This document shows, one piece after another, positions 43,257 through 46,601 of a stretch of DNA of 46,601 bases (position 1 is the first letter of the stretch; each line of letters starts with the position of its first letter). The stretch covers positions 1-46,601 of the forward strand of contig JASLLZ010000014.1 in assembly GCA_030746775.1 (NCBI GenBank). The letters run 5' to 3'. Both the position numbers and the translations under genes were made by a program. The DNA is from Rhodospirillales bacterium (GTDB taxonomy: Bacteria; Pseudomonadota; Alphaproteobacteria; Rhodospirillales; JASLLZ01). The notes under the pieces were generated by a model. That model was not told the origin of the DNA and ran no database searches. It was given only the letters and a program-made list of their open reading frames with translations.

Positions 43257-44213
43257 ATGGAACCAGATACCATGAACGAGATGATTTTGTTGTCAGGTCT
43301 GACCAAGCGGTTCGGCCCGGTGACCGCCGTCGAAGATGTCTCTCTTTCGATAAAACGCGGCGAAGTGCTCGGCTTTCTGGGTCCCAACGGGGCGGGCAAG
43401 TCGACCACCATGCGCATGGTGACCGGTTTCGTGGCACCGAGCGAAGGAACGGTTACGGTCTGTGGGTTCGATGTAAGCCGGGATCCCCTGGAAGCGCAAA
43501 AGCGGATCGGCTATATGCCCGAAGGGGCCCCCCTCTATGGCGACATCACGCCGCTCGCCTTTCTCCGCTTCATCGCTGGTATCCGCGGATTTCGGGGCCA
43601 GGAACGGGATCGCCGCGTCGATGCGGCGATCGACAAACTGGAACTGAAGGAAGTCCTTCACCGCCCCATCGAGACCCTGTCCAAGGGATACAAGCGGCGC
43701 ACCGGACTGGCCCAGTCCCTGCTCCATGATCCCGACATCCTGATCCTTGATGAACCGACGGACGGCCTGGACCCAAACCAAAAGCATCAGGTTCGGGAGC
43801 TCATCCGCAACATGAGCACGGAAAAGGCCATCGTCATCTCCACCCACATCCTGGAAGAGGTGGGGGCCGTCTGCACGCGCGCCGTCGTCATCGCCAGAGG
43901 CCGGGTCGTCTTCGACGGAACGCCGGTCGAACTGCAGCAGCGCTCGGCGCGCCACAATGCCGTCGCCCTCACCCTCAAGGGTGATCAGGCGGCCAAGGCG
44001 CGGTCCGAGATCGAGGGCTTGGCGAACGTCTCGCGGGTCGAGGTGAGCGACGGCCCGAACGGCAGCGCCCGTCTCATCGCCATTCCCGAAGAGGGTCGGC
44101 CCATTCTTCAAGCGGTCGGCGATACGGTTCGCCAAAGCGGGATCGCCGTCGAATCCCTCCACCTGATGGAAGGCCAGCTCGACGAGGTGTTCCGCCATCT
44201 CACCGCGGCCTGA
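43257..44213 (+). CDS. ABC transporter ATP-binding protein (GldA-like)
   Basis: A 318-residue ATPase of the ABC-2 export type. Walker A GPNGAGKST (42-50), signature LSKGYKRR (variant of LSGGQ), Walker B ILILDEPTDGLDP and the H-loop STHILEE are in order. A C-terminal domain of about 80 residues after the ATPase core, ending in MEGQLDEVFRHLT, is typical of exporters in the GldA/NosF/CcmA-like group. The ATG at 43257 is first; a second in-frame ATG at 43272 is possible. It is followed 19 nt later by the permease. Substrate unknown; in this group it can be a lipid, polysaccharide or protein-related function. Confidence 0.9.
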   Translation: MEPDTMNEMILLSGLTKRFGPVTAVEDVSLSIKRGEVLGFLGPNGAGKSTTMRMVTGFVAPSEGTVTVCGFDVSRDPLEAQKRIGYMPEGAPLYGDITPLAFLRFIAGIRGFRGQERDRRVDAAIDKLELKEVLHRPIETLSKGYKRRTGLAQSLLHDPDILILDEPTDGLDPNQKHQVRELIRNMSTEKAIVISTHILEEVGAVCTRAVVIARGRVVFDGTPVELQQRSARHNAVALTLKGDQAAKARSEIEGLANVSRVEVSDGPNGSARLIAIPEEGRPILQAVGDTVRQSGIAVESLHLMEGQLDEVFRHLTAA

Positions 44214-44232
44214 GACGGAGGAATATATTTCA

Positions 44233-44967
44233 ATGAGAAACGTATCGGTAATTTTCCGGCGCGAGTTCACGGGTTACTTCTCCACGCCCCTGGCCTATGT
44301 CTTTATCGTTATATTTCTGGCTCTCAATGGGGCGCTGACCTTTTATCTGGGACGCTTCTTCGAACGCGGGCAGGCCGACCTGGCCTCGTTCTTCACCTTC
44401 CACCCGTGGCTCTACCTGTTCCTTATTCCCGCCGTCGCCATGCGCATGTGGGCGGAGGAGAGGAAGAGCGGCACCATCGAGCTTCTGATGACGCTGCCGG
44501 TATCGACGTTCGAGGTTGTTCTGGGTAAGTATCTGGCGGCTTGGACCTTCGTTTCCGTCGCACTGATCCTGACGTTTCCGATGTGGTTGACGGTCAACTA
44601 TTTGGGCGATCCCGATAACGGGATCATCCTTGCCAGCTATATCGGAAGCCTGATCATGGCGGGGGCGTTTCTGGCCATTGGCGCCTGCATTTCGGCCCTG
44701 TCCAAGAATCAAATCATCGCCTTCATCGTTGCCGCCGCGGTCTCGTTTATCTTTTTGTCCAGTGGCCTGGATATGGTCCTCGCGTTCTTCCGCGGTTGGA
44801 CGCCGGAGTTCGTCGTCGATGCGATCGGTTCGCTCAGCTTCCTCACCCATTTCGTCGCCATCACGGGTGGCGTGATCGACCTCAGGGATTTCATCTTTTT
44901 CGCCTCGGTCATTGCGCTCAGCCTTTTCATCAACACCGCCCTCGTCGATATCAAGAAAGCGGTCTGA
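44233..44967 (+). CDS. ABC-2 type permease (GldF-like)
   Basis: A 244-residue inner-membrane protein with six hydrophobic segments: roughly 15-35, 60-78, 95-120, 140-160, 165-185 and 215-235. It has the family features: IFRREFTGYFSTPLAYVF at the start, RMWAEERKSGTIELLMTLPV between helices 2 and 3, and a third helix after VVLGKYLAAW. The ATG has a GGAGG about 12 nt upstream. It lies between the ATPase and the GldG-type gene, so they form one three-part system. Confidence 0.9.
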   Translation: MRNVSVIFRREFTGYFSTPLAYVFIVIFLALNGALTFYLGRFFERGQADLASFFTFHPWLYLFLIPAVAMRMWAEERKSGTIELLMTLPVSTFEVVLGKYLAAWTFVSVALILTFPMWLTVNYLGDPDNGIILASYIGSLIMAGAFLAIGACISALSKNQIIAFIVAAAVSFIFLSSGLDMVLAFFRGWTPEFVVDAIGSLSFLTHFVAITGGVIDLRDFIFFASVIALSLFINTALVDIKKAV

Positions 44968-44976
44968 GGTCATGTC

Positions 44977-46601
44977 ATGGAACGTCTAAACGCCATTGAT
45001 CGCCGCAAGCTCTCAACGGCCGGCATCTTCGTCGCCCTGGTCCTGTTCGTGGCGCTCAACCTGTATTCATCGATCACATTTCAGCAGGCGCGAATCGACT
45101 TTACCGAGGGCAGTTTATACACGCTTTCCGACGGCACCAGCCAAGTGATCCGCGAAATCGAAGAGCCGATCATGCTGCGCTTTTACTTTTCGCGCACAAT
45201 CAGCGATCAGGTGCCGGCCTTCGGCAACTATGCCAAGCGCGTTCGAGAGCTTTTGGAGAATTACGTCAATCTGTCGGGAGGCAAGCTCAAGCTCAAGGTT
45301 TATGATCCCAAACCTTACTCGGAGGAAGAAGACGAAGCCGTCACCTTCGGCCTGCAGGGCATTCCGGTGGATCGTTCCGGCGAACTGGCCTACTTCGGTC
45401 TCGCGGCGTCGAACAGCACCGACGACAAGAAAGCCATTGCCTTTTTCGATTCAAGCCGCGAGCCGTTTTTGGAATACGACTTGACGCGGCTGGTCTATGA
45501 CCTAGCCCACCCCGAAAAAAAGAAGATCGGGGTCATGACGGACCTGCAAATCTGGGGTGATCCAAGCCGTAACCTGCCGGGATGGTCGATTACCGATCTT
45601 CTGAACCAGTTCTTCATCGTCCGTATCTTGAATACCGATGTGACCACCATCGACGACGAGATCGATCTGATGTTCCTCATTCCCCCCAAGGAACTGAGCG
45701 ACCAGACTCTCTACGCCATCGATCAATTCGTTCTCAGGGGCGGCCGGATGATGGTTTTTGTCGATCCCGTTTCGGAAATGACGGCCGCCCCGGGTCCGGG
45801 CGGCAGGCCACCGTCCATGCCGACCACGGCGCGGCTCGACAAGTTGCTCGACGCCTGGGGGGTCGCCTTCGATCCCGACACCATCGCCACCGACCAGGCC
45901 AATGCCGTACAGGTAAGGATGGGAACGACGCGGGGCGGGGGCGCCAGCGTCGTCGACTATCTGTCGTGGTTGCATCTGGGTCCGGAAAATTTCTCCCGCG
46001 ACGATGTCGTGACCAGCGAGTTGCGAAGGATCGCGCTGGCCAGCGCCGGAATTCTCAGTCCCAAGGAGGGTGCAACGACCGAGTTCCAGCCCCTCATCGA
46101 GACCAGCCGGCGAAGCATGCGCATGGAGGCAAAGCAAGTCCGCTTCATGCCCAATCCCCAGGCTTTGCTGGAGAAATTCAAGGCGCAGAACAAGCCTCTA
46201 ACCGTGGCGGCACGCATCAAGGGCAGGGTCAAAAGCATCTTCCCCGACGGCCCGCCCCCGGAAAAGAAAAAGGATGACCAAAGCGCGGCGAAGGAGGGCG
46301 GTGAGAAAAAGCCAGCCCGTCCGCATCTTAGCGAATCGGTTGAGCCGATAAACGTGGTGGTGGTGGCGGATAGCGACCTGTTAACCGACCAGATGTGGGC
46401 GCAACGGCAAAATGTCTTCGGGCAGCAGGTCATCACGCCAACCTCCAACAACGCCGACTTCACCATCAACGTGCTCGACAACATGAGCGGCAGCAATGAC
46501 CTCGTCGGGCTCAGGGGACGCGGTTTCTCGCTCAGGCCGTTCGATCGCATCGACGCCCTCCAGCGGTCCGCAGAACTGCGGTATCGCAGCACCGAGCGCC
46601 G
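44977..46601 (+). CDS. GldG-family ABC transporter auxiliary protein, cut by window end
   Basis: An open frame running to the right edge without a stop (541 codons visible). The N-terminus has one membrane helix (about 16-33, GIFVALVLFVALNLY) followed by the GldG hallmark FTEGSLYTLSDGTSQVI and a large extracytoplasmic domain (KIGVMTDLQIWG, IDQFVLRGGRMMVFVDP, PINVVVVADSDLLTDQMW). A charged, low-complexity lysine-rich stretch (PPPEKKKDDQSAAKEGGEKK) lies before the last visible block. Membrane helices normally at the C-terminus are beyond the window. ATG 44977 is used; ATG 44972 hits a stop after five codons. It is 9 nt after the permease stop, so in the same operon. Confidence 0.88.
   Translation, partial: MERLNAIDRRKLSTAGIFVALVLFVALNLYSSITFQQARIDFTEGSLYTLSDGTSQVIREIEEPIMLRFYFSRTISDQVPAFGNYAKRVRELLENYVNLSGGKLKLKVYDPKPYSEEEDEAVTFGLQGIPVDRSGELAYFGLAASNSTDDKKAIAFFDSSREPFLEYDLTRLVYDLAHPEKKKIGVMTDLQIWGDPSRNLPGWSITDLLNQFFIVRILNTDVTTIDDEIDLMFLIPPKELSDQTLYAIDQFVLRGGRMMVFVDPVSEMTAAPGPGGRPPSMPTTARLDKLLDAWGVAFDPDTIATDQANAVQVRMGTTRGGGASVVDYLSWLHLGPENFSRDDVVTSELRRIALASAGILSPKEGATTEFQPLIETSRRSMRMEAKQVRFMPNPQALLEKFKAQNKPLTVAARIKGRVKSIFPDGPPPEKKKDDQSAAKEGGEKKPARPHLSESVEPINVVVVADSDLLTDQMWAQRQNVFGQQVITPTSNNADFTINVLDNMSGSNDLVGLRGRGFSLRPFDRIDALQRSAELRYRSTER

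Noticed and set aside
1-46601. CRISPR arrays, insertion sequences, prophage or tRNA genes
   Set aside because: No regular short repeats, transposase or integrase motifs, or cloverleaf-like sequences were seen on either strand.

Overview
The window is high-GC, densely packed DNA that looks like an alphaproteobacterium, most likely Rhodospirillales-like. Evidence for this: an EipA (DUF1134) homologue, an RpoH-type sigma factor with an intact RpoH box, a complete hpn (hopanoid) gene set including HpnN, and MlaA/MlaC-type envelope proteins. No rRNA, tRNA, CRISPR array or insertion sequence is visible.

Layout. (1) 1-14,800, catabolic and accessory genes: a left-edge-damaged aspartate-semialdehyde dehydrogenase-like gene, a DAO-type flavoprotein and a TauE/SafE permease; then an operon of a DUF6917-like protein, a 4-oxalocrotonate tautomerase with a histone-H1-like basic tail, and a fold-type-I PLP enzyme of unknown reaction, ended by a clear terminator; then an SMP-30 lactonase-like gene (- strand), a ROK kinase, a CaiB/BaiF CoA-transferase and a PaaK-like ligase; then a beta-alanine module (ald divergent from an omega-aminotransferase and mmsA). 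(2) 14,815-28,700, hopanoid core: an M28 peptidase diverges from eipA, a MlaC-like gene and hpnC-hpnB-hpnD-hpnE-shc-hpnG; hpnH, ispH and an HpnA-like epimerase lie on the other strand, and hpnA itself diverges from that epimerase. (3) 28,777-41,700, lipid head-group and trafficking genes: a LicC/IPCT-like cytidylyltransferase, three CDP-alcohol phosphatidyltransferases (one lacking the last motif Asp), the RND exporter hpnN, an LPG-synthase-TM/HpnL-like membrane protein, two tandem HpnM/MlaC proteins and mlaA, interrupted by two tandem hydantoinase-B paralogues without a HyuA partner. (4) 41,700-46,601: rpoH with a long leader containing a possible 33-codon ORF, then a GldA/GldF/GldG-type ABC operon whose third gene runs off the right edge.

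How it fits together. IspH supplies isoprenoid precursors. HpnD, HpnC and HpnE turn farnesyl diphosphate into squalene, Shc cyclises it to hopene, and HpnH then HpnG add and trim the C5 side chain. HpnA/HpnB and perhaps the cytidylyltransferase plus CDP-alcohol transferases decorate it or companion phospholipids. HpnN, the HpnM/MlaC proteins and MlaA are placed to move lipids between the membranes. The co-location of a nucleotide-activated-alcohol pathway with hopanoid synthesis and transport, and the tautomerase with a nucleic-acid-binding-like tail, are the two most promising leads for undescribed biology.
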